Assembly: GCA_002479215.1 (NCBI GenBank)
Contig: DLME01000008.1
Span: 20,698-33,582, forward strand
Source of the DNA: Syntrophaceae bacterium UBA7544
GTDB lineage: Bacteria; Desulfobacterota; Syntrophia; Syntrophales; Smithellaceae
DNA length: 12,885 nt
Direction of reading: 5' to 3'
The notes under the pieces are model-generated. The model was not told where the DNA came from, ran no database searches, and saw nothing but the letters and a program-made list of their open reading frames with translations. The translations under genes were made by a program, and so were the position numbers. The first letter of the stretch is position 1. Every line of letters begins with the position of its first letter. Of this stretch, positions 6,534 to 12,570 are shown piece after piece.

Positions 6534-6743
6534 TTGAAAGGATACATAAAAATTGATAAAGAACATTGCAAGGAATGTCATCTCTGTATTCATTTCTGTC
6601 CCCAAGGTCACATTATGCCCACAAAAGAGTACAACTCCCGCGGCTACCATCCTGTGTGTGCGAACAAGGAAAAAGAATGCACCGGCTGCGCTTTATGCGC
6701 CACAATGTGTCCGGATGTAGCCATCGAGGTTTACCGTGAATAA
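6534..6743 (+). CDS. 2[4Fe-4S] ferredoxin subunit of 2-oxoacid:ferredoxin oxidoreductase
   Basis: 69 residues from a TTG start with GGGGA seven bases upstream. Two complete cluster motifs are present: C12-x2-C15-x2-C18-x3-C22-P and C49-x2-C52-x2-C55-x3-C59-P, plus an extra Cys at 42. It is the delta-type subunit that carries electrons from the TPP site to an external ferredoxin. Its end overlaps the start of the alpha subunit gene by eight bases, so the two are co-translated. It is the first gene of the oxidoreductase operon. The 124-base gap upstream contains TTGACT (6451) but no convincing -10 at the right distance, so the promoter is not assigned. Confidence 0.9.
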   Translation: MKGYIKIDKEHCKECHLCIHFCPQGHIMPTKEYNSRGYHPVCANKEKECTGCALCATMCPDVAIEVYRE

Positions 6744-7794
6744 AGTATTGATGTCGGGAAATAATATCATCGGAGAGGCGGCAATTCGCGCCGGATGCCG
6801 CTTTTACGCCGGTTACCCGATCACTCCCCAGAATGAACTTACCGAGTATATGGCGAATCACATGCGCAATACTCCGGACGGTGTTTTTATTCAATCGGAA
6901 AGCGAAATTGCCGCAATTAATATGATTGCCGGCGCCAGTGCTGCGGGAGCGAGAGTTATGACTTCTTCATCCAGCCCGGGAATTTCTTTAAAGCAGGAAG
7001 GAATTTCTTCCATGGCTGCCTGCGAACTGCCGGGCATTATCGTCAATATTATGCGCGGCGGACCCGGATTAGGAAATATTCGTCCATCGCAAGGGGATTA
7101 TTTTCAGGCTACCCGCGGCGGCGGACATGGTGATTACCGCACGATTGTTTTCGCTCCGGCCACCTGCCAGGAATTGGCCGATTTAACAATGGATGCTTTC
7201 GATCTTGCCGACAAATACCGCTCACCGGTGATGATCCTTGCCGACGGCATGATGGGCCAAATGATGGAGCCGGTAGTATTTAAAAAACCAAAAGCTCGTA
7301 TATATAGCGAAAAATTCATTCTGCAGGGCGCGGGTACCGGCAAAAGCAAATTTATACGTGGTCTTATTCTCGATGCTATTGATATGGAAGAGCACAATTG
7401 GAAACTGGCGCGCAAATATAAAATTATTGCCGAAAACGAAATACGCTATGAAGAGCATCAAATTGAAGACGCCCAGATGGTTATTGTCGCCTATGGGACG
7501 GCTGCCCGTATTGCCAAGGGAGCCATTAAACGCTTGCGCGATAACGGCCTGAAAGTGGGGCTATTCCGTCCCATAACTCTTTGGCCTTTTCCCGAATTGA
7601 ATCTGCGCGCTTTATCGGCGAAAGTTAAGAACTTTCTTGTTTTTGAAATGAGTACCGGTCAAATGCTGGATGACGTCCGCCTTTCACTGCAGGGCTACGC
7701 TAAAATTGATTTTCATGGCCGCCCAGGCGGCGCCGTACCGACACCGTCAGAGCTGGCCAACGTCATTGCTCGTAACTACGACAAGAACGATTAA
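6736..7794 (+). CDS. vorB: 2-oxoacid:ferredoxin oxidoreductase alpha subunit (VorB-type)
   Basis: 352 residues from GTG at 6736 (GAGG six to seven bases before it; an ATG at 6751 is a less likely start). Residues 27-31 YPITP and the following ELTEY are the pyrimidine-end TPP contact of the alpha subunit; QSESEIAAINMIAGASAAGAR and TSSSSPGISLKQEGISSMA follow in the family order. RGGPGLGNIRPSQGDYFQ (107-124) is the form I associate with VorB rather than KorA, which points to branched-chain 2-oxoacids such as 2-oxoisovalerate. The enzyme converts a 2-oxoacid, CoA and oxidised ferredoxin to acyl-CoA, CO2 and reduced ferredoxin in the cytoplasm, reversibly. Substrate cannot be fixed from sequence alone; 2-oxoglutarate and pyruvate are alternatives. 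Confidence 0.88.
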   Translation: MNKVLMSGNNIIGEAAIRAGCRFYAGYPITPQNELTEYMANHMRNTPDGVFIQSESEIAAINMIAGASAAGARVMTSSSSPGISLKQEGISSMAACELPGIIVNIMRGGPGLGNIRPSQGDYFQATRGGGHGDYRTIVFAPATCQELADLTMDAFDLADKYRSPVMILADGMMGQMMEPVVFKKPKARIYSEKFILQGAGTGKSKFIRGLILDAIDMEEHNWKLARKYKIIAENEIRYEEHQIEDAQMVIVAYGTAARIAKGAIKRLRDNGLKVGLFRPITLWPFPELNLRALSAKVKNFLVFEMSTGQMLDDVRLSLQGYAKIDFHGRPGGAVPTPSELANVIARNYDKND

Positions 7795-7824
7795 TATATA
7801 GTGAACTTGAGGACAAGAAAAAAT

Positions 7825-8595
7825 ATGGCAAAAAAAGTTTTTGGCAGACCAAAAAGTTTAAAAGAAAATATTTTTCATTACTGTCCCGGATGCGGACACA
7901 GCATTGCGCACCGGCTTATAGCTGAAGTGATTGATGAATTGGGAATCAGAGGAATCACCATTGGCGTCCCGCCGGCAGGCTGCGCTGTTTTGGCTTATAA
8001 TTACTTTGATTTTGATATGATCGAAGCACCGCATGGAAGAGGCCCGGCAATGGCCACGGGAATCAAACGAACCTTGTCTGATCGTGTTGTATTTTCTTAT
8101 CAGGGAGATGGAGACCTTGCCGCTATCGGCATCGCCGAGAGCTTTCATGCGGCCAACCGGGGAGAAAATATCTCCGTCATCTTTATCAACAATGCTGTTT
8201 ATGGCATGACTGGCGGGCAAATGGCTCCGACAACGATGCTGGAACAAAAAACAACAACCACTCCTGCGGGGCGACATAAGACTCTGGACGGTTATCCTGT
8301 CAAGGTATGCGAACTCTTCTCTCCATTAAAAGGTGTAACTTATGTAGAAAGATGTACGGTAACTTCTCCGGCCAATATCAACAAAACAAGGAAAGCGATA
8401 AAAAAGGCCTTCCAATGTCAACTTGACTCTTTGGGATTTTCGCTGGTGGAAATTCTCTCCCCCTGCCCGACTAACTGGAAAATGATGCCCATAGATTCCT
8501 GCAAATGGATTGATGAAGTGATGAGCAAGGAATTTCCTCTTGGCATGTTCAAAGATAATATTACGCAAGAAAAGAAAATTGCGGAGGCCGTATAA
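7825..8595 (+). CDS. 2-oxoacid:ferredoxin oxidoreductase beta subunit (TPP-binding)
   Basis: 256 residues from ATG at 7825. An in-frame GTG at 7801 lacks a ribosome binding site, while GAGGA lies about 11 bases before the ATG. CPGCGHSIAHR (20-30) is the beta-subunit signature. The TPP diphosphate and Mg motif is GDGD (94-97) followed by NN at 122-123 and YGMTGGQ (126-132). It holds the cofactor and pairs with the alpha subunit to decarboxylate the 2-oxoacid. It is 30 bases after the alpha gene and overlaps the gamma gene by one base (TAATG). The short length without its own iron-sulfur cluster fits the four-subunit type, with electrons passed to the separate ferredoxin subunit at 6534. Confidence 0.9.
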   Translation: MAKKVFGRPKSLKENIFHYCPGCGHSIAHRLIAEVIDELGIRGITIGVPPAGCAVLAYNYFDFDMIEAPHGRGPAMATGIKRTLSDRVVFSYQGDGDLAAIGIAESFHAANRGENISVIFINNAVYGMTGGQMAPTTMLEQKTTTTPAGRHKTLDGYPVKVCELFSPLKGVTYVERCTVTSPANINKTRKAIKKAFQCQLDSLGFSLVEILSPCPTNWKMMPIDSCKWIDEVMSKEFPLGMFKDNITQEKKIAEAV

Positions 8596-9137
8596 TGATC
8601 GTCAAAACAATTTTTTCGGGGTTTGGCGGTCAGGGCGTTTTGATGATGGGCTTAAGTCTTGCTCATAGCGCAATGAACAGCGGGTATCACGTAACTTATC
8701 TCCCCGCTTACGGCGCGGAAGTAAGAGGAGGAACAGCCAACTGCACCGTAGCCATAGCCGATGAGGAAATTGCTTCTCCCGTCGCATCGGAGCCGGATTA
8801 TCTTGTCGCTATGAACTCACCTTCCCTTTTTACTTTTCAAAATAAACTGTCTGCCGGTGGAACTATCTTCTTAAATTCTTCTATTGTCGAAGACCGTCCC
8901 AACCGGCTGGATGTTAAAGTCTGCGCTATTCCCTGCGGTGATATTGCGCAAGAATTAGGCAATAGTAGAGTAGCCAATATCATCATGATGGGCATATTTA
9001 TTAAGAAAACGAACATAGTTCCTGCTGAAATGTATTTAAAAAATTTGGAATTGATCATGGGCAGTAAGAAAAAAACGGTTGCGGAAGTCAATCGTAAAGC
9101 CTTCGCCGCCGGATTCGATTATGTCAGCGACAATTGA
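8595..9137 (+). CDS. 2-oxoacid:ferredoxin oxidoreductase gamma subunit
   Basis: 180 residues. FSGFGGQGVLMMG (7-19) and YLPAYGAEVRGGTANC (35-50) are the hallmarks of the gamma subunit, the Rossmann-like domain thought to bind CoA. GGAGG stands seven bases before the ATG, which overlaps the beta stop codon by one base. Length is normal for the family. It completes the delta-alpha-beta-gamma set 6534-9137. VANIIMMGIFIKKT near the C-terminus is also typical. With the alpha subunit form, this supports a branched-chain 2-oxoacid enzyme used in amino acid fermentation or, in reverse, in their synthesis from acyl-CoA. Confidence 0.9.
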   Translation: MIVKTIFSGFGGQGVLMMGLSLAHSAMNSGYHVTYLPAYGAEVRGGTANCTVAIADEEIASPVASEPDYLVAMNSPSLFTFQNKLSAGGTIFLNSSIVEDRPNRLDVKVCAIPCGDIAQELGNSRVANIIMMGIFIKKTNIVPAEMYLKNLELIMGSKKKTVAEVNRKAFAAGFDYVSDN

Positions 9138-9147
9138 AGGATAATCT

Positions 9148-9579
9148 ATGGCCGTAAAACAAATTTCCGTCTTGTTGGGCAATATTCCCGGTTCTTTTGC
9201 CAAACTTACTCATATTCTGGATTCGGAAGATATCAGCACCAAGGCCGTCTCCGCAGCAAGCACTGCTGTGGATAGTACTGTACGGCTTGTTGTAAATGAT
9301 CCTGATCGTGCCGCTGCGGTTTTGAAAAGCTTCAACTTTAACTTCGAAGTTACGCCTGTATTGGCCGTGGAAGTTCCCCTGCATGCAGGAGGCATGAATG
9401 CTATTTTGAAGCCTCTGGCCAAAGCGGAAATCAATATCCATTACCTCTACACCACCATCAATCGCATCGGCAAAGAAACTATTTTAATAATCGGCGTGGA
9501 TAAACTGGAAGATGCCAAAGAAATTCTTACTCAAAATTGGATCCATTTAATCTATGACGAAATTTATTCCATCCCGTAA
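9148..9579 (+). CDS. Tandem ACT-domain protein of the oxidoreductase operon
   Basis: 143 residues made of two ACT-like halves, about 4-68 and 72-140. The first begins KQISVLLGNIPGSFAKLTHIL, with the Gly-Ser ligand turn typical of ACT domains; the second begins VLAVEVPLHAGGMNAILKPLAKAEINIHYLYT. No catalytic domain is attached. ACT domains bind small ligands, mostly amino acids, so a stand-alone pair is likely a sensor or an allosteric partner. It sits 10 bases after the gamma gene with AAGGAT before its ATG, so it is in the same transcript. I infer that it links the oxidoreductase to branched-chain amino acid levels, but the ligand is not visible in the sequence. Confidence 0.85.
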   Translation: MAVKQISVLLGNIPGSFAKLTHILDSEDISTKAVSAASTAVDSTVRLVVNDPDRAAAVLKSFNFNFEVTPVLAVEVPLHAGGMNAILKPLAKAEINIHYLYTTINRIGKETILIIGVDKLEDAKEILTQNWIHLIYDEIYSIP

Positions 9580-9593
9580 GCGTTAAATCAATC

Positions 9594-10001
9594 ATGCCTG
9601 TTTCTCGGGAAAAAGAAAAGGCCCTGTCCGCAAGAATGCTGAATCTGGGGGTCACTGAAAGTGATTTTGAGGAATCTTTTATCCGCTCCTCCGGACCGGG
9701 CGGACAAAAGGTTAATAAAAGTTCCTCTTGTGTTTACCTAATCCACATTCCTACCGGTCTTACAGTAAAATGCCAGCGGGAGCGATCACAGGCATTAAAC
9801 CGCCATTTGGCTCGCCGTTTATTACTAGATAAGATTGAATTAATGCAAAAAGGTTTTATCGCCGAAGAAAGAGATAAGATAGAAAAGATTCGGCGCCAAA
9901 AGAGGAAACGTACAAAGCGGGCGAAAGAAAAAATCCTCACCGCCAAGCATAAACAAGCTGAAAAAAAAGTTTTACGCGGTAGAGTTATTATTGACGATTA
10001 A
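9594..10001 (+). CDS. Stand-alone GGQ release-factor-like protein (possible ribosome rescue factor)
   Basis: 135 residues. SSGPGGQKVNKSSSCVYL (32-49) holds the GGQ motif (36-38) that triggers peptidyl-tRNA hydrolysis in release factors. PTGLTVKCQRERSQALNR (53-70) is also like class I factors. The codon-recognition domain of RF1/RF2 is absent. The C-terminal third is a Lys/Arg-rich helix, as in ArfB (YaeJ) and mtRF-R/C12orf65, where the basic tail enters the mRNA channel of stalled ribosomes. So a role in ribosome rescue is likely but not proven; the match is nearer to the RF-like group than to ArfB itself. It lies 14 bases after the ACT gene with no clear ribosome binding site, and is the last gene of the plus-strand run before a convergent terminator. 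Confidence 0.85.
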   Translation: MPVSREKEKALSARMLNLGVTESDFEESFIRSSGPGGQKVNKSSSCVYLIHIPTGLTVKCQRERSQALNRHLARRLLLDKIELMQKGFIAEERDKIEKIRRQKRKRTKRAKEKILTAKHKQAEKKVLRGRVIIDD

Positions 10002-10049
10002 CTTAATAAGATGGGTGTAATTTTTTAGTTTCGTCGATGAGGTGTCATT

Positions 10050-10072
10050 AATCCCGCATCGCTTGCGGGATT
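10050..10072. repeat. Perfect palindrome 1 (8-pair stem)
   Basis: AATCCCGC and GCGGGATT flank a seven-base loop (ATCGCTT). There is no T-run on either side, so it is not a standard intrinsic terminator. It lies between the convergent release-factor-like gene and atpE. It could be a small dispersed palindromic element or a fold protecting the mRNA end. Confidence 0.6.
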
Positions 10073-10082
10073 GTTCAACTTA

Positions 10083-10114
10083 CCAATTCCGATGCGCTCC
10101 GCTTTCGGAATTGG
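10083..10114. repeat. Perfect palindrome 2 (10-pair stem)
   Basis: CCAATTCCGA and TCGGAATTGG flank a 12-base loop that itself is GC-rich (TGCGCTCCGCTT). No T-run follows on either strand. It lies 10 bases from palindrome 1 and shares with it a CGCTT-containing loop, suggesting a REP-like pair. Confidence 0.6.
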
Positions 10115-10124
10115 AGTTTCACGG

Positions 10125-10163
10125 AAAAAAAGGGAGAGAAAGTCGATGCACGCTTCCCCTCCC
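10125..10163 (-). terminator. Intrinsic terminator of atpE, probably bidirectional
   Basis: On the minus strand GGGAGGGGAAG (10163-10153) pairs with CTTTCTCTCCC (10142-10132), 11 pairs including two G-U, with a 10-base loop, and is followed by seven T (10131-10125). On the plus strand the same stem has two A-C mismatches and is followed by TAATTTTTA, so it may also stop transcription from the oxidoreductase operon. Confidence 0.85.
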
Positions 10164-10184
10164 TAATTTTTATGATAGCAACAA

Positions 10185-10550
10185 TTATCCGCCGATATAC
10201 TTCAAAAGCGGATTAGCGTAAAGCAAGATTAATGAAACTACCAGCGCATAAATGGCCAGTGATTCAATCATAGCCAGACCAACCATCATGGTTAGAAGTA
10301 CTTTGCCTTGCGCTTCCGGATTTCTCCCCACAGCGTTAGTAGCGCCATTCAAACCGTTCCCCATACCCAATCCTGTGCCGATTGTACCAAAAGCTATGGC
10401 TAAACCAGCAACCAGCACGGAGCAGCCGACTATAATTGCTTTTGTATAATCGACAGTTCCCGTTTGCGTTTCGCTGGCTGCAAATACCAAGGGAGAAGAA
10501 ACAATAATCAACAACGTAGCCATCACACTGTAAATAAAACCTTTTTTCAT
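10185..10550 (-). CDS. atpE: F-type ATP synthase subunit c with signal-peptide-like leader
   Basis: 121 residues, longer than the usual 70-90 because of an N-terminal leader: MKKGFIYSVMATLLIIVSSP then LVFAA, a good signal peptide with a likely cut after Ala24 or Ala25. The mature part is the two-helix hairpin: helix 1 with GTIGTGLGMGNGLNGATNAV, the polar loop GRNPEAQG (75-82), and helix 2 MVGLAMIESLAIYALVVSLI with the ion-carrying Glu96. Position 63 is Met where Na+-dependent c subunits have Gln, so H+ is more likely, though Ser97 follows the Glu as in Na+ types. It forms the membrane rotor ring. AAGGAG lies seven bases before the ATG. The gene stands alone: no atpB or other atp gene is beside it, and it has its own promoter and terminator. 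Confidence 0.95.
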   Translation of the reverse strand: MKKGFIYSVMATLLIIVSSPLVFAASETQTGTVDYTKAIIVGCSVLVAGLAIAFGTIGTGLGMGNGLNGATNAVGRNPEAQGKVLLTMMVGLAMIESLAIYALVVSLILLYANPLLKYIGG

Positions 10551-10650
10551 TTGAATTCTCCTTACTTAATTAATATTAACTTGATAAAATTGGAACTCTG
10601 CATGCCTCCTTTCGTTTATTTTTTCGCTCTCTGACTTTCACGTTATTTAA

Positions 10651-10679
10651 TTTTTAATGTTCCACATAATAATTGTCAA
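10651..10679 (-). promoter_or_regulatory. Promoter of atpE
   Basis: A perfect TTGACA (10679-10674) is 17 bases from TAAAAA (10656-10651) on the minus strand. Start of transcription would be near 10644, leaving a leader of about 94 bases with a second Shine-Dalgarno-like AGGAGG at 10610-10605. Confidence 0.5.
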
Positions 10680-10740
10680 GAAATATTTATCTATAACACA
10701 CTTCTTGATTTTATTTATCAAGCAGGTTAAAACTTATTTC

Positions 10741-11208
10741 GTGGAAATAATAACCGCTAAAAAAATTAAAGTTGCTAGCCAGCTTCAGGGCGATATTCAG
10801 CTAAAAAGCCGTCCTTTCCGCCAGATCGCGGATTCCTGCGGCCTAACTGAAAAGGAAATTATTAATATTATAAAGAAGCTGAACAAGGAAGGTTATATAC
10901 GCAAGTTTGGAGCTGTTTTACGCCACCATAAAATCGGCTATGCAAAAAACGTGCTGGTTGTCTGGTCTGTACCGCAGGATAAAATAGAAAAAGCTGGAAT
11001 TACTTTTGCTTCATTTCCCTTTATCTCCCATTGCTACGAAAGGAATCCAGTATTTAAGTCCAAATACAATCTCTTTACGATGCTGCACAGCAAAGGCGAA
11101 GATATGACTTCTCTGACAAATAAAATGGCGGCTTCTATTGATATCCATGACTTTTTAATTTTGGAAAGCTTAAAAGAATATAAAAAGACAACTCCGGAGT
11201 ATTTTTAA
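10741..11208 (+). CDS. AhbA/AhbB-like siroheme decarboxylase subunit (Lrp/AsnC fold)
   Basis: 155 residues from GTG at 10741. An ATG at 10657 is in frame but adds 28 residues (hydrophobic, Ile/Leu-rich) unlike the family and lies inside the atpE promoter, so I reject it; the GTG has only a weak, distant AGG. The N-terminal helix-turn-helix (about 12-56: LQGDIQLKSRPFRQIADSCGLTEKE in part) and FGAVLRHHKIGYAKNVLVVW (56-75), then FPFISHCYERN (92-102) and YNLFTMLH, match the siroheme decarboxylase / NirDLGH group rather than true Lrp regulators; H62, H63 and H97 are the likely functional His. AhbA/B remove the acetate carboxyls of siroheme to make didecarboxysiroheme in the alternative heme route. 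The stop overlaps hemL by one base, which supports tetrapyrrole synthesis. Only one subunit is present here. Confidence 0.85.
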   Translation: MEIITAKKIKVASQLQGDIQLKSRPFRQIADSCGLTEKEIINIIKKLNKEGYIRKFGAVLRHHKIGYAKNVLVVWSVPQDKIEKAGITFASFPFISHCYERNPVFKSKYNLFTMLHSKGEDMTSLTNKMAASIDIHDFLILESLKEYKKTTPEYF

Positions 11209-12491
11209 TGTCCAAAGCACATACTGATTATTTTACTGAAGCCAGGAATGTTATCGCCGGCGGCGTCAATTCTCCCGTACGCGCTTGGAATGCGGTCGGC
11301 GATAATCCTCTCTTTGTTAGCAGAGCTAAAGGCAGTAAAATTTATGATACGTCCGGCAAGAAATATATTGATTATGTCTTATCCTGGGGGCCGATGATTT
11401 TAGGTCACGCTCATCCCGTCGTAATTTCTGCTATTTGCCGCACTGCTCAAAAGGGAACAAGTTTCGGCGCGCCGACTGAAGCGGAAACGCAAATGGCCAA
11501 GCTAATCTGTCTGGCTATTCCTTCCATAGAGCTTGTACGGATGACCAGTTCCGGTACGGAAGCAACAATGACGGCAATACGTCTGGCGCGCGGCTTTACC
11601 GGCAGGGATATGATTGCCAAATTCGACGGCTGTTACCATGGCCATGCCGATTCACTTTTAGTCAAAGCAGGATCCGGCGTGACAACCTTGGACATATCCG
11701 GGTCTTCGGGGATTCCTAATGAATTATCACGTTTAACTTTGAGTCTGCCTTATAATTCCCTGGAAGCCCTTAAAACAACAATCGAGCGCCATGGTTCGCG
11801 GCTGGCAGCCGTTATTATTGAGCCGGTAGCTGGTAATATGGGAGTGATTCCTCCACGGGCTGGATTTTTAGAAGAGCTAAGAAAACTTACGGAAAAAAAC
11901 GGCATAGTTTTAATCTTCGATGAGGTAATTTCAGGATTTCGTTTTAACTTTGGCGGTTATCAGAATTTAATAAAAATTAAACCAGACTTGACTTGTTTGG
12001 GCAAAATAATCGGCGGAGGAATGCCCGTCGGCGCCGTCGGCGGCAAAAAAGAGATTATGGAAAAGATCGCCCCGCTGGGCGAAATCTATCAAGCCGGCAC
12101 TCTTTCCGGCAATCCTTTGGCTATCATTGCAGGCTTGACCACTCTCCAAATCCTTAAAGCAAAAGCTTCCTCTTATTCTGCACTGAATGAAAAAACTAAT
12201 AAACTTTGCAGTGGAATGGAAAACCTATTTGCCGCCAAAGGAATTTCTGCTTGTATAAACCGTGTTCATTCGATGTTCACGATATTCTTCCAGGAAGGCC
12301 CTGTCTATGATTTAACTTCCGTCCAAAAATCAGATACGGCGCTATTTGCCCGCTTTTTCCATAATATGTTGAAAAAAGGTATATGGCTGGCTCCCTCACA
12401 ATTTGAGGCAGTTTTTATGTCGTTTGCCCATAGTGATGCAGATATTGCTTTTACTCTGGATGCTTGCGCATCTGCATTGAAAAAACTATGA
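11208..12491 (+). CDS. hemL: Glutamate-1-semialdehyde 2,1-aminomutase
   Basis: 427 residues, normal length. GGVNSPVRAWNAVGDNP (18-34) is the HemL signature; SSGTEATMTAIRLAR (114-128) binds the PLP phosphate, IFDEVISGFR (237-246) gives the PLP-N1 Asp238, and CLGKIIGGGMPVGAVGG (263-279) holds the Schiff-base Lys266. GTLSGNPLA near 296-304 is also typical. It turns glutamate-1-semialdehyde into 5-aminolevulinate, the first tetrapyrrole precursor in bacteria that use the C5 route. GGAG is eight bases before the ATG, which overlaps the stop of the siroheme decarboxylase-like gene. First and late steps of heme synthesis are thus made from one message. Confidence 0.97.
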   Translation: MSKAHTDYFTEARNVIAGGVNSPVRAWNAVGDNPLFVSRAKGSKIYDTSGKKYIDYVLSWGPMILGHAHPVVISAICRTAQKGTSFGAPTEAETQMAKLICLAIPSIELVRMTSSGTEATMTAIRLARGFTGRDMIAKFDGCYHGHADSLLVKAGSGVTTLDISGSSGIPNELSRLTLSLPYNSLEALKTTIERHGSRLAAVIIEPVAGNMGVIPPRAGFLEELRKLTEKNGIVLIFDEVISGFRFNFGGYQNLIKIKPDLTCLGKIIGGGMPVGAVGGKKEIMEKIAPLGEIYQAGTLSGNPLAIIAGLTTLQILKAKASSYSALNEKTNKLCSGMENLFAAKGISACINRVHSMFTIFFQEGPVYDLTSVQKSDTALFARFFHNMLKKGIWLAPSQFEAVFMSFAHSDADIAFTLDACASALKKL

Positions 12492-12499
12492 CCACCTAA

Positions 12500-12528
12500 T
12501 TGACAACCGCTTATCATTACTGTAATAT
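12500..12528 (+). promoter_or_regulatory. Promoter of the nucleotide-sugar dehydrogenase gene
   Basis: A perfect TTGACA (12500-12505), 17 bases, then TAATAT (12523-12528) directly preceded by TG. Start of transcription would be near 12535. It follows the hemL stop by eight bases, with no terminator seen between them. Confidence 0.55.
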
Positions 12529-12570
12529 CTGCTAAAAGTTGCGGTATAAATTGATCCGAGGAATCAAGTC

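Noticed and set aside
5863..6650. Several minus-strand frames under the NusG-like and ferredoxin genes
   Set aside because: All are antisense shadows; the plus-strand genes have clear motifs.
10657..10740. ATG at 10657 as start of the siroheme-decarboxylase-like gene
   Set aside because: The added residues are unlike the family, there is no ribosome binding site, and the region is the atpE promoter on the other strand.
10741..11208. Lrp/AsnC transcription regulator
   Set aside because: The RHH and SHCYER-type motifs and the overlap with hemL fit siroheme decarboxylase subunits better than a DNA-binding regulator.
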